The notes beneath the pieces were generated by a model. The model was not told where the DNA came from and did no database searches. It worked only from the letters and a program-made list of their open reading frames with translations. The translations under genes were made by a program, and so were the position numbers. 64,000 nt of DNA from Prorocentrum cordatum. Lineage: Eukaryota > Sar > Dinophyceae > Prorocentrales > Prorocentraceae. Position 1 is the first letter of the stretch, and the number at the start of each line of letters is the position of its first letter. The DNA lies in assembly GCA_963575745.1 (NCBI GenBank), contig CAUYUJ010014190.1, positions 271,264 through 335,263 on the forward strand, read 5' to 3'. Shown here one piece after another: positions 1-10,000 of this stretch.

Positions 1-65
1 CGGCGCGGGCCTTCCTTCCTCGAGCCTTGCGCAAGGCGATGCCGTGCGACGCAGCCACGCGATCG

Positions 66-345
66 CGCTGACCGGCGGCGAGCCCAGGGGGGCAGGAGGC
101 TGCTTCTAAGAAGGCGCCCGCCCTGCACCTACACCCTGCGAAATGCTTAAGAAATCATGGGTAAAGAAGTTCATAGTCTCAGAACTTGAATAAAAAACCC
201 AACATTTCCATTAAAATCTTAAGATTTACATTGAAACGTTAAGAATAATCGAGACTCTGGCCGAAAACTTAAGTTTTCTTAAGCATCGCCTAAGGTGTAT
301 AGAGGAGGCCCGCGCCTTCTGAGAGACAGGGGTGCTTCTAAGAGG
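66..345. repeat. Palindromic AT-cored element
   Basis: A GC-rich outer part containing cttctaagaaggcgc on the left and gcgccttctgagag on the right encloses an AT-rich core. The core ends are a perfect 12-bp inverted repeat (143-154 atgcttaagaaa; 275-286 complementary). The whole stretch folds back on itself and looks like a MITE-type hairpin. No coding potential was seen. Confidence 0.5.
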
Positions 346-398
346 CCTTCCCCCCTCCCCCTATACCACCCCCCTGCGCGCGGCTGAGGAAGACTGGC

Positions 399-519
399 CA
401 TCGCTCGGACGTCCCTTTCCTGTGTTTTTTTCGGCTCCGTGCATGGTTTTTTCGCGAAATGATCAAGGATGCTCCTCGATGGTCCTCGCCGAAGGAAAAA
501 TGCACACGTCCGAGCGATG
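399..519. repeat. Short inverted-repeat element, candidate intron
   Basis: Bounded by a perfect 14-bp inverted repeat (399-412 catcgctcggacgt; 506-519). On the minus strand its right end lies at the 3' end of the exon-like segment 516-610, where a GC donor can be placed. Its left end is followed by ccag, a usable acceptor. It may therefore be an intron made from a TIR element. Confidence 0.45.
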
Positions 520-610
520 CCAAGAAGAGGGAGCCGATCCCTCGCAGGGGCGCCTGGGTCACGTAGCTCGCCATCAGCTGGATGAGGACGCTCTCGATCT
601 CCGGGAACTC
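516..610 (-). CDS. Putative internal exon, unknown protein
   Basis: The minus-strand frame reads EFPEIESVLIQLMASYVTQ followed by APLRGIGSLFLAS. Its balanced, non-repetitive amino-acid composition is unlike the low-complexity frames around it. An acceptor (aaacag) precedes GAG at 610 and a GC donor (gctcggac) follows position 516. The upstream side abuts the terminal repeat of the element at 617-823 and the downstream side abuts the element at 399-519. The protein family is not recognised. It could belong to the same minus-strand gene as 5461-5614, or be a gene fragment. The evidence is composition plus plausible splice sites only. Confidence 0.4.
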
Positions 611-616
611 CTGTTT

Positions 617-823
617 GGACGCCCGAAATGGGCACGGAAAGAATGGGCACTATGCCCAACAACCAATGTTGTCCCAAACCAACAGCGGCCGCTGTTGGGC
701 GGGCGGCCTTCTGTCTCGAATGGACACAGGCCGCGGCGGCGCGGACAGCGAATCCTGTTCAAAATGAGCAGGAATTGTTGTTGGGCATCGTACCCATTCT
801 TTCCGTGCCCATCTCGGGCGTCC
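617..823. repeat. MITE family B, copy 1
   Basis: Terminal inverted repeats of about 40 bp: the left begins ggacgcccgaaatgggcacg and the right ends in the complementary cgtgcccatctcgggcgtcc. The interior contains the palindromic cagcggccgctg. Related copies lie at 49496-49712 (diverged) and 50809-51015 (opposite orientation), with a half copy at 907-998. No transposase frame, so non-autonomous. No clear target duplication was seen. Confidence 0.75.
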
Positions 824-832
824 AGAAACTGC

Positions 833-907
833 ACAACCACGGTATCCACAACTGCACACAACCACGGTATCCACAACCACGGTATCCACAACCACGGTAT
901 CCACAAC
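833..907 (+). repeat. 15-bp tandem repeat (accacggtatccaca)
   Basis: Four copies, three of them contiguous and near-perfect. The same unit recurs at 5028-5056, where a MITE family A end begins exactly at its TA dinucleotide. Confidence 0.8.
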
Positions 908-998
908 GCGGCGGCGTGGACAGCGGATCTGGTTCAAAATGAACCAGATCCGCTGTTGGGCATTGTGCCCATTCTTTCGGTGCCCATTCCGTTCGTGC
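907..998. repeat. MITE family B, partial copy
   Basis: Matches the right half of the element at 617-823, including gttgggcattgtgcccattc. It contains a near-perfect inverted repeat, ggatctggttc / gaaccagatcc. The left terminus is missing. Confidence 0.6.
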
Positions 999-1180
999 CG
1001 ATCCAGGGGGGGCCGACCCGAAACCGGCGACGCGCCTCGGCGACGCATCGCCGATGGATCCCCGAACAGGGAAGTGCGGGAGCAAAGAGAGGGGCGACCG
1101 AACCGTGCGAAGGAGGGAGGAGGAGAAGGAGGAGGCTGGATGGATGGATGAGGGAGTGGAGAGAATGAGGATGAATAGGA

Positions 1181-1304
1181 TGAGGAGGAGGAGGAGGAGG
1201 AGGAGGAGGAGGAGGAGGAAGAAGAAGGAGGAGGAGGAGGAGAAAGAGGAGGAGGAAGAGGAGGAGGAGGAGGAGGAGGAGGAGGAAGAGGAAGAGAAGG
1301 AGTA
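1181..1304 (+). repeat. (AGG)n purine microsatellite
   Basis: A nearly pure GGA/GAA run. It produces spurious Glu-, Arg- and Gly-rich frames on the plus strand and Ser/Pro-rich frames on the minus strand. Confidence 0.95.
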
Positions 1305-1411
1305 GGAGGAGGAAGAGAGAGCAGAAGTCGGCGGCGCGCCCAGGGCGGAGGGCGGAGGGGGCGGGCCTCGTCAGGGGGCCCAGGGCGGCCCCCGACCTTC
1401 TTCAGGAGGGA

Positions 1412-1556
1412 GAGAAACACGCAGACACCATGAATCGTCGAGTCCCCAGAAAATATGGGAAAATATGGGAGGTGGGGGGAAGACAGAAGCCCAGAAGGTA
1501 TGGAAAAATGTGGGGGACCTCTTCATTTGCGTCTTTATTTGTGTGTCCTGGGGCCC
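1412..1556 (+). repeat. Dispersed repeat family D1, copy 1
   Basis: Shares the pattern aaaatatgggaaaatatggga ... gtgtgtcctggggcccc (allowing mismatches) with 35695-35832 and more distantly with the units at 48000-48846. Non-coding; function unknown. Confidence 0.6.
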
Positions 1557-1617
1557 CATTCACTTCTGAGCCTGCTGGACACCCTCGACCTCTGGGAACT
1601 CCTCCAACAGAAGAAGA

Positions 1618-2030
1618 AACAAAACAACTGCATAAGCATAAACTTTTGGCGCTCAGCGCGGGTCTCTTGGATCCGCGCTGGAACCCCCCTCCCTCCAAGG
1701 ACCCCCAAACGGGGTGGTGACCACACCGTGTGGTGAGTCGGTGGGGATTCGGGGTCACCGCACAGTTTTGGGACTCGGGTACCTCTCCGAGGATGTCTCG
1801 GGCGACAAGGGCCTCCAAGGTCCCAAGACCGTGCGGTGACGGACCGTGCGGTGAGGTCTCTCGGGGGTCCGAGGTCACTGCACGGTCTGTCACCGCACCG
1901 TTTCGGGACTGCGAATCCCTGGCGCGCCAGGGGCGGCGCCGGAGGCGCCGCTGGGGGTGGGGGGGCCCAGCGCGGATCCAAGGAATCCGCGCGGAGCGCC
2001 AAAAGCTTATGTCCATGGCTTTTCTGTTCG
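1618..2030. repeat. Inverted-repeat element with long spacer
   Basis: The left arm (about 1620-1690: cttttggcgctcagcgcggg, then ggatccgcgctgg) is answered by the right arm (about 1966-2020: ccagcgcggatcc, then gcggagcgccaaaag). The GC-rich core of these arms is shared with the hairpins at 2081-2275 and 49795-49960, so these are one family. The interior holds repeated ggtcaccgcac motifs. Confidence 0.6.
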
Positions 2031-2045
2031 TCTTCGATCCAGGCC

Positions 2046-2046
<1 letters not shown>

Positions 2047-2081
<35 letters not shown>

Positions 2082-2281
2082 GGGAACAAAAAGTGACATA
2101 AACATAAAAACTCGGAGGTCCGCGCGGATTTCTCGGATCGGCGCTGGACCCCCCTCCCTGGCACGCGGAGCGCGCCAGGGGCGGCGCTGGAGGCGCCGCC
2201 AGGGGGCCCCAGCGCCTGTCCGAGAAATCCGCGCGGACCCCCGAGTTGTTATGTTTATGTCACTTTTTGTTCCCCTAGAGG

Positions 2282-2333
<52 letters not shown>
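2047..2333 (+). repeat. (GA)n microsatellite interrupted by a MITE
   Basis: GA runs flank the hairpin element on both sides. The right half is interrupted by a few AAA variants. Confidence 0.9.
2081..2275. repeat. Hairpin MITE with TA target duplication, inside (GA)n
   Basis: Starts ggggaacaaaaagtgacata and ends with the complementary tatgtcactttttgttcccc. The inverted arms extend roughly 70 bp each, so nearly the whole 195 bp is a hairpin. It is flanked by TA on both sides (2079-2080 and 2276-2277), and outside that by one (GA)n array split in two (2047-2078 and 2278-2333). This shows insertion into a pre-existing GA microsatellite. Confidence 0.8.
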
Positions 2334-2334
<1 letters not shown>

Positions 2335-2525
2335 CTGTGCCCATGCACCGGTGCGGGCGCAGGAGCCCACCCTCCGGGCCTGGGAGCGGGGCAGTCTCGC
2401 CCCACCGGCTCGGCCCGGGAGCGCGTGCGCCGCTCCTGGGCCCAGGGGTGGGCCTGGCAGGGCAAGGCAGGGCTCCGCTGTTCGCCCCTGGGGCCGTCGG
2501 CTACATGCAGGAGTGACCCTGGGTA

Positions 2526-2714
2526 CGGCAGGTTCGTGTCGTGTCGACCCCGGCGTTGGTTCCTGACACCTCGGGGATCATTCAACCTTGAACGATCGGC
2601 CATTGCAGAAACGTCCAAATCGTTCCACATCGAACGATTCTGGGTCGCCCGCGGCGTTCAAGATTGAATGCCACTGGCAAGGTCGCCGCCGGTCAACACG
2701 GCACGAACCTACCG
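2526..2714. repeat. Hairpin MITE with TA target duplication
   Basis: Left end cggcaggttcgtgtcgtgt and right end acacggcacgaacctaccg are complementary with few mismatches. A second inner inverted pair is attcaacc...gttcaagattgaat. TA flanks both ends (2524-2525, 2715-2716). Size 189 bp, no frame. Confidence 0.7.
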
Positions 2715-2716
2715 TA

Positions 2717-3040
2717 CGAGTGGCCTATGGTGCGCGACTTTTTGGGGGCCGCGGGGGGGCCAAACCTGGGCGCGCAAGCAGCTGCCACCGCCTCGTTTTG
2801 AGCCATCTGAGGACCCATCTCTGCCCGCACCAAAGGCCACTCCGGCGAAAGGTCACTCTTACGTCTAGTCGAGGGGGGGGAGCGGCCCTGGCCCTCGAAG
2901 AGCTCGGCGGGGGCGCCAGAGCGCCGAACCAGGGCGAGCCCCGCGGCCGGCTGGTCCGCGCCGGCGCGCTCGCGCGCGGCGGGCAGCACACCGTGGCGCC
3001 CCATGTGGCGGGCCAGCCGCGGGAGGAGAAGGAGAAGAAG
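2717..3040. other. GC-rich stretch with a coding-like minus-strand frame
   Basis: On the minus strand about 3020-2890 reads LARHMGRHGVLPAARERAG, then ADQPAAGLALVRRSGAPAEL. It could be an exon of a minus-strand gene, but the high GC makes all frames open and no splice sites stand out. Nothing else seen. Confidence 0.25.
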
Positions 3041-3044
3041 GACG

Positions 3045-3465
3045 ACGAAGAGGAGGAGGAGGAGGAGGAGGAGGAGGAGGAGGAGGAGGAGGGAGGAGGA
3101 GGAGGGGGAGGGGGAATTCGATGGCTTCGCAGTGCACGGCTGCTTCGGAGAATGTGCACGACTGTCTTCGCCCGCACCGGTCTTGCCAAGGTGGGCCGCG
3201 AGGGCCCGGCAGTAGGCACCGCAGCGCCAGCTGTGTGTGAAACGTGGGAAACACGAAGAAGCGACGCCTAGCTGCGCAGGGCTCCAGAACTCCTGGCGGA
3301 GGAGTAGGAGAGAGGAGGAGGAGGGGGAGGAGGAGGAGGAGGAGGAGGAGGAGGAGGAGGAGGAGGAGGAGGAGGGGGAGGAGGAGGAGGAGGAGGAGGA
3401 GGAGGAGGAAGGAGGTAGGAGGAGGAGGAGGAGGGAGGAGGAGGAGGAGGAGGAGGGGCAGTCGG
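3045..3465 (+). repeat. (AGG)n microsatellites
   Basis: Two purine arrays (3045-3115 and 3309-3465) separated by about 190 bp of ordinary sequence without a recognised gene. Confidence 0.9.
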
Positions 3466-3540
3466 CATCAAGGCGTCGCTCTCGCCCTGGCGGGGTGGGA
3501 CTACCGACGCAACCTGCGCCTAGCTGCGCAGTTGCGTCGG

Positions 3541-3690
3541 CAAAAAAAAAAAAAACAAAAAAGAACAAAAAAAAAAAAAAAAGAAAAAAGAAAAAAAACA
3601 AACAAAAAAACAAAAAAAAAAAAAAAAAAAAAATAAAAAAAAAAAAATAAAAACAACAAAAAAAACGGGGGGGAAAAAAAAAGAAAGCAC
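3541..3690 (+). repeat. A-rich tract
   Basis: About 150 bases that are almost all A with scattered C, G and T. Too long and interrupted to be a simple retroposon tail; likely slippage-generated. Confidence 0.9.
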
Positions 3691-3844
3691 GGCTGTTAGC
3701 GAGGAGGGCTGTCTTGGCCCGGAGGACGAGGCAAAGTCGGCGGCGCGCGCGCCCAGGGGGGAAGAAGCAGAGCGGGCAGGCCTTCACAGAAGGCTCCGGA
3801 GGCCCCCGACCCTCTGAGTCTTCTGGGCGCCTTCGATCCCTGGG

Positions 3845-4009
3845 AACTCCTGACAGGGCTGGACCTAAGCGTTGTTTCTCGTGTTGTCTTCGTTTTGCTG
3901 TTCGTTTTGCTCTACCTGTTTTCCTGTACCTCCCTGCCACAACGAAGAACAAGACACCGCCGAGGTCCAGCAAAACAGCGTTGAGGTCCAGCCCTGACTC
4001 CTGAGGACC
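3845..4009. repeat. Hairpin MITE
   Basis: Left ctcctgacagggctggacct and right aggtccagccctgactcctg are inverted repeats of about 35 bp including the following cgttgttt / aaacagcg. The interior is AT-richer. An apparent membrane-helix frame on the minus strand is just the translation of this element. Confidence 0.65.
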
Positions 4010-5020
4010 AGGAGGGAGGAGGAGAGCCATGCGCGTGCAGCGCTCCCAGGCAGGCGCGTCCTGGGCCCAGGATGCTGCCCTGGCTTGGCCAAAGGAGCGT
4101 GCACCTCCACCGATCCTGGGCCGGGCAGGGGCCTGGCGGGGGTCCGTGTGCGTGCATCGCCTTCCTCGCCCGAAGGATGAAACCTATGCGGCGGCGCGCA
4201 CAGCGGGGAAGGCAGAGAGGGGGCCTCAAACTGGACCCCAAGAGGCCCCCCAGAGGCCGCCTGCGGCATCCCAACGAGCATGCAAGAGGCCTGTGACCCA
4301 CAACCCGTGGCAGGAAGGACCGAAGGCCATTCGAGATTGCACCACGTAGCTGTCATCTCATAGCTGACACATCCGCAGTGCAATGACGTACTGCTTGGGG
4401 TCTGCACAAGCAAACATTGTTCCACTTTGCTCTGTTGTCTACTTCACTTCTCCCGACTGCTCGCCTAGGCATGGTTCTGGTCTGGATGGGCTGCTGGGGA
4501 TACGGGACGCGCCGGGGAATCACATTCGCCCATACACCTGGCGGGGCTCGGCGGAGTGGCGCCGAACCACTTGGGCGACTATCAAAATTTGTATCACATC
4601 GGCGTTACAACAGCTTCGTCATACATTGAAATTCGATCATCCTGCATAAGCAAGGGCGAATCCCGCCCGGTGGGATTTCTAAAACCGTGAGATTGTACGC
4701 CGAAGTTGGGAGAGGCTGGCCAGGCAAACGGCAAAGGACGGGCCGCAGAGGCAAGGACACAAGGGCAACCTAGATGAAGGCGCGCGTCCTTACGGGGCGC
4801 GTTGTCTGTAGCTCGATGAACGAGACCAGCTCGCGGACCTCGAACAGTAAGACTAGAGTGTGTTTCATCGGCAGCCCCATCGCACGCTTCGTGGCCCCAT
4901 GCAGAAGGGGGCTCTACCTCAGGCCCCAGTGGCAGCGCACGCACGGCCGCCCCGCTCCATGTCGGCACACCCTTCGCACGCTTCGTGGCCCCACAAGGCT
5001 AGATCCGCCGAGGGCGGTAC
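4010..5020. other. Unique sequence without a recognised gene
   Basis: Lower-complexity signals are absent here. One short minus-strand frame around 4850-4800 (FEVRELVSFIELQ) is exon-like but has no convincing borders. Confidence 0.3.
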
Positions 5021-5057
5021 ACACAACCACGGTATCCACAACTGCACAACCACGGTA

Positions 5058-5236
5058 CTCCAGATTTCGTAATAAAGGGAGGGGGGTCTCATTTCGGGGG
5101 GGGTCTCTTCCAGGCTATCTTGGAGGGCCTGGGGGGGTCTGGGGACGATGTTCTGGAGGGTTCTCCCACGGGGGAGGTCTGAAATGGCTTGTCTTGGAGG
5201 GTCCAGACCCCCTCCCTTTTACTACGAAATCTGGAG
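5058..5236 (+). repeat. MITE family A, complete copy 1
   Basis: Terminal inverted repeats ctccagatttcgtaataaag (left) and its complement (right, ctttt instead of cttta; tactacgaaatctggag). Flanked by TA on both sides (5056-5057, 5237-5238), as for Tc1/mariner-type elements. Size 179 bp, non-coding. Relatives: 6139-6328 (inverted), 20997-21163, 62125-62252 (5'-truncated) and a terminus at 5613-5639. Confidence 0.85.
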
Positions 5237-5237
5237 T

Positions 5238-5460
5238 AAAAATAAAAAAAAATAAAAAAAAAGACACACAAAAAAAAGAAAATGAAGTAAAAAAAAAAAA
5301 AACAAAAAAAAAAATAAAAAACAGAAAGAAAGCCGAAAACCCGGCGCATCCACAAGTCGGCCCGCGCGGCCCACTCTGGCGCTCATAAACAAAAAAATCC
5401 AAAAAAACCATATCCGAAAACCAAAAAAAAAAATCCAAAAAAAACAAACAATAAAAAAAC
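5238..5460 (+). repeat. A-rich tract
   Basis: Adenine-dominated with interspersed T, C and short GC-rich islands (5340-5385). On the minus strand it would be a T-rich intron downstream of the exon-like segment 5461-5614. Confidence 0.8.
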
Positions 5461-5614
5461 AAGTTCGCCGCGAAGTAGGCGGAGAGGTTGGCCGGCGCCA
5501 TCAGCTCCGAGATCACGGGGTTCCACAGGGGCAGAACTTCGCCCCAGGCCTCGTCGCGCTCGTTGATCCACTTGTAGATGGAGTCCAGGATGGCAGAACC
5601 CGAGGGGCAGATCC
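5461..5614 (-). CDS. Putative internal exon, unknown protein
   Basis: The minus strand reads SAILDSIYKWINERDEAWGE, VLPLWNPVISELMAPANLS, then AYFAANL. This is a varied, structured-looking sequence with no low complexity. A GT donor follows at 5460-5459. The only nearby acceptor AG (5616-5615) lies inside a MITE family A terminal repeat that abuts the exon. I do not recognise the family. Because the segment sits between MITE family A termini (5058 and 5639) it may be a captured gene piece rather than an active exon. Confidence 0.45.
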
Positions 5615-5639
5615 CTCCCTTTTATTACGAAATCTGGAG
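5613..5639 (-). repeat. MITE family A terminus (isolated)
   Basis: Only the terminal repeat ccctcccttttattacgaaa...ctggag is present, followed by TA and then tccacaac. Together with the left flank of the copy at 5058 (ccacggTA), this rebuilds the local 15-bp repeat unit ccacggTAtccacaa. Confidence 0.75.
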
Positions 5640-5787
5640 TATCCACAACGCCAGGACCACTCATCGGCAGCGCCAGCGGTCGCGGGCGCCGCTTCCGGAC
5701 GGGGCGCGCCGAGCACGGGGCGCGCGGGGCGGGCGGCACGGCAGCGAGCGGCCGCGGGGGAGGAAGGGGGGCGCGGCCGCCGAGGAA

Positions 5788-5866
5788 GAGGAGGAGGAGG
5801 AGGAGGAGGAGGAGGAGGAGGAGGAGGAGGAGGAGGAGGAGGAAGAAAAGGAGCAGGAGGGGGAGG
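5788..5866 (+). repeat. (GGA)n microsatellite
   Basis: Purine array, followed by a GC-rich stretch to 6130 with long C runs and no gene seen. Confidence 0.9.
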
Positions 5867-6138
5867 AAGGGAGGAAGGAAGGCAGGCGAGGTCCGCGGGC
5901 GCAGAACGGCACGACCCCGCCGTCTGGGCGGCGCTTCGTGGGAGGGCCATCGCGGGGGCCTTTCTTCGGGCCCCGAGGGCCTCCTCTGGGGCCCTACAGG
6001 GGCCCCCTCCGCCCTGCCGCTCCCCTCTCCGCAGCCCTCACTGCCCCCCCCCCCCATGTATCGCCCCCCCCCCACTGCGCGCCCCACCAAGCCGTCGGAG
6101 ACGCCTGCCCCCCCCCCCCCAGGCGGCTGAAAAGTCTA

Positions 6139-6328
6139 CTCCAGATTTCGAAATCAAAGTGAGGTGGTCTGGACGCCTCCAAGACCAGCACATTTCAGAC
6201 CTCCCCATGTGGGAGAAAACCTCCAAAACATCGCACCCGACCCCCCCCCCAGGCCTCCAGAATAGCCTGGAAGAGGACTCCCCTCCTCCGAAATGAACCC
6301 CCCTCCCTTTTTATCACGAAATCTGGAG
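6139..6328 (-). repeat. MITE family A, complete copy (inverted)
   Basis: Same terminal repeats and internal blocks as the copy at 5058 but in opposite orientation (cacatttcagacctcccc). TA flanks at 6137-6138 and 6329-6330. Size 190 bp. Confidence 0.85.
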
Positions 6329-6369
6329 TACGACTCTGCGTGGCAAAAAAAAACCCGCCCGCACGCAGC

Positions 6370-6887
6370 CGCCCTCCTCCTCCTCCTCCTCCTCCTCCTC
6401 CTCATCCTCCTCCCCCCCCTCCTCCTCCTCCTCCCTCGTCCTCCTCCTCCTCTCCCTCCTCCTCCTCCTCCTCCTCCTCCTCCTCCTCCCTTCCTCCTCC
6501 TCCCCCTCCCCCCCCCCCTCCCCCCCCCTCCTCCTCCTCCTCCTCCTCTCCTCCTCCTCCTCCTCCTCCTTTTTCCCTCCTCCTCCTCCTCTCCTCCTCC
6601 TCCTCCTCCTCCTCCTCCACCTCCTCCTCCTCCGCCTCCTCCTCCTCCTCCTCCTCCTCCTCCTCCTCCCCCTCCTCCTCCCCCTCCCCCTCCCCTCCCC
6701 CTCCCCCTCCCCCTCCCCCTACCACCTCCCCCTGCCCCCTCCCCCTCCCCCTCCCCCCCTCCCCCCTCCTCCCCTCCTCCCCCTCCTCCCCCTCCTCCCC
6801 CTCCTTCCTCCCCCTCCTCCCCCTCCGCCCCCTCTCCCTTCTCCCCCTCCTCCGCCCTCCTCCCCCCCTCCTCTCCCCCTCCTCCCC
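6370..6887 (+). repeat. (CTC)n / C-rich pyrimidine tract
   Basis: Over 500 bases of almost pure pyrimidine. The Copia element follows directly, and the same pyrimidine sequence resumes after its other LTR, so this tract is the insertion target. Confidence 0.95.
6883..6887. other. Target-site duplication, left (tcccc)
   Basis: Matches tcccc at 16373-16377 on the other side. The identity can be extended to 14 bases because the target is a repetitive pyrimidine tract, so the exact length is uncertain. Confidence 0.65.
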
Positions 6888-7029
6888 AGTTAGCTTATGA
6901 ATGCTTTTCTGGATGACTTGAGCCGCGATGTCGCGGAGCATCTCACTCTTTCAGTTCATTCTGAACACTCTACTCTGTCTGCTTATAATATCCTCTACCT
7001 AACTCCAGGGGCCTGCTGATATCCTTACT
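6888..7029 (-). repeat. 3' LTR of Copia element 1
   Basis: Direct repeat of 16231-16372. The stop codon of the pol frame (TAA at 7027-7025) lies inside this LTR, so the coding region runs into the repeat. Confidence 0.93.
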
Positions 7030-10000
7030 CTGATCCTGCTTCTTGAGGATAGGTAGAAAGACACAGGGCGCTGACCGGCGCCTCAGATAACTCGACTAAG
7101 TCGATCTCCTGGAAGTTCATCTTCACGCTGCTGTTCCTGATTGTGATCGGCTTCTCATTCTGCTTCTTGATGTTCGTAGTGGTGCCAGTGGAAGTAGTCC
7201 TGGTCAAATCGATAATACCTGTCGTCATGTACTGCATCAACTTCGGGAAAGTTCCCACCTTCGTCAAACCATCCATGATCATCAGATCCGTAGGTAGGTG
7301 GAATACACGCATCATTCTGCCACTCACGCGATCCTCACGCAATGAGAGAATGCACAACCTCTGAGTCTTGTCCACTGGAATACCTTTCTGTCCAACTATC
7401 AATTGATACAGGTCAAAACAATCCGTTCCCATTTCAACCGGCAAAACTGTCAATCCTTGATCCTGTAGATTCATCAAACCTTGAAGTGTCGTCGTAGATG
7501 TCCTGGTGATCCATGGTTTCATCAGTAGTTCTGTATAGCGTAGGGCCACGTACTGAGCATTCTGAGATCCACCAACTGCTGAAACTGCCTCTGCATGAGA
7601 TGTTGAGTAGCTGATCCGCTTGCCTTTCTTAGATGTGCCTGACAAAGGATGAGCCTTAGAAATGAACTTGCTGTAATCATCTGGACAGAGCAAGCCATCT
7701 TTCGTGATCCTGATTGGTCTATCCTCGCATAAGAACAATCCCTGCGCTTCATGAGCATAGCTTGTTACCCTTGAACCATGACTTGCATCTGTGATGGAAG
7801 ATAGCTTAAATGGACCATGTAGACGATGAAAGTACAAACCCATGCCATGCCGATTCCTCTTGGCTCGATCTAGAGTCAGAATCAAGGCCTTCATGTCGGC
7901 GATGGTCGGCTTTGTCTGCTTGGACTGAAGCTGCGTGGTAGCTGCACTGACGTCCCATCTGGTCTGCAAAAGATGCAATAGTTGGCAGCACAATGAACGA
8001 TAATCGTGAATCTCCTCCTTCGTGCAAAAATCACTGTCTTGCTGTAGTCGATGCTTCGATATCTCGGGAGCCTTGATCGTGTCCAGGTACGCGTCTTGAT
8101 TGATGAAGATGCAGCCGTTGGATGTGCGAGTGTATTCACATCCCAGATGAGTGAATGGCATCTTCTTCCTCGTGATCTTACCAAACTTCTTCTCCATGAG
8201 CTGATGTCCCCAGTCTAGCCAATCTTGTCGTCCTACTGGTAGTAGATCGTCGACGTGAAGCGTAGTGGCCATCATCAATTCATCACCTGAGTGCCAGGTG
8301 AAGCAGTTCTCGTCAAGCAATGCCTTTGCTCCTGACATGTCGTCGCATACGTACAAAGTGAAGGCTGCCTGCCACAACAAAGGTGCGTCGACCAAACCCG
8401 GTACAGGTTTGATGCATTCTAGAACGTACAGATGCGTCTCAGAATCGGGAATATCAAATGTCTTTGAGAGATCTCGCAGACGTCGCCAAACGTTGGCTGG
8501 TGGAATGATGTACACATGTCTTTTCTCGCGTATGTCCAGGCCGAGCTTCTTAGAGTTGCGAGTCAGCTCCTCGAACTTCAGACCTTGAAGAAAAGCAGAT
8601 GATATGTCCCATGATTCAACTTGGAAGTTGTCGTGCGTCTGTGCTAGGGATATCATCATGCGTTGACTGACTCGAGCTGCTGTGGAGCTATGACGATCCA
8701 CCGCGTACTTTTGATTGTCCTTGAATCCTCGACCACACAAGCGTGAACGTAAGACCCATTTTTCTTTCCACATCCATCTGCGCACCCATACGGAATCAAT
8801 GAAATTGTCCGTCGCACAGTCTGTCTTCAGACGAGGGCGAAAGCAATCGTGCTGCACGTAGGAACTGATCTCCTTGTGATCTGCGGGCTCGATGAGATCC
8901 CACCATTTGGCAAAGTCTTCCTCGGCCACGGGATGTTCCGATTGTGAAGCGTAGATGGGTATACACATGTCTTCAAGGATATCATAGTAGAAACACTCGG
9001 CCTCGCCCGTACTCTCCACTACGAACATGCTGTCGGTCCTCTTCCATGGGAGCGTCATGGGCGAAGCGTCGTTCACGTAGTGCTTGTAGTCCTCGAAGTC
9101 GTCCTTCATGTGATTGACATCCTGATACAATTGCAATAGGTCCAAGGTTCCCGAAGTACAGGATGTCCTAGCCTTTTCCGTGAGGAAGTGCGTATAGTGA
9201 TGATCGTCGTACCTTGAATAGTAGGAGCTGTCCTCTAGAGGTACAGGTTCTGCGTCTGATTCCGGGTGTTCAAGATCTGGAAGCGGTACAGGTTCGTCAT
9301 GTCGTCTGGTTTCTGGAAGAGGTAGGGGCTCCTCTCCTGCATCGTTGTGCTTCATCATCTTGTGCATCGGTTCCATGCTACCAGACGTGTCGATGTCTCG
9401 CTTCTCAGGTAAGAGTCGTTCATACTGTTCGTCTTCGGATATCAACCTTTCCAACTCCTCAACCAGATCACGTGAAGAGTTCCCTGCAGTCTCATCCTGT
9501 GCTTGTGGATAGAGAGGTGCCTGTCCTGGATTGATCTCCTCGGTGATGCTGCTCATCTCCTTCGTGAAATCCTGATCCTGTTCCATTGTCTGTGGTGCAT
9601 GTTGAATCTGTTGAAGACGTGCCTCATGTTGTCGATCGGCTTCCTCCATAATCCTGCTCATCTCCTGCGTCAGATCCATGCTCGCATTGTCCTGATGCTG
9701 CACTGTCTGTCGCATGCTCTGATCAGATGGTGATGAGATCAGATCAGACTGTGTCATACTCTGATCGACTTGCTGCATGCTTTGATCGATCACAGTGGGT
9801 TGTAAGATCACGGGCTGTAGCTGTATTGGATACCACTGTTGCGCAGGTACTAGTGGTGCAGGATGGTGTGAGATAGGAGGTCTTGCCGATGATGTTGAGG
9901 TTGAACCGTTGCCGCCAGATGCCGTTGGTACTAACGAATTATGAAATAAATCGGACATGCTAGATATTGAGTCTGCTGCTCGTCGTGGTGGTGTTGATAC

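Noticed and set aside
833-907. Possible CRISPR-like spaced repeats
   Set aside because: The 15-bp units are contiguous, without unique spacers, in a eukaryotic context.
3865-4425. Minus-strand frame with an apparent membrane helix
   Set aside because: The hydrophobic part is the translation of a hairpin MITE (3845-4009).
6370-6900. Pro/Ser/Leu-rich frames and the Glu/Gly-rich antisense frame
   Set aside because: CTC repeat translation; the short LTR-derived start of the antisense frame is part of Copia element 1, not a gene.
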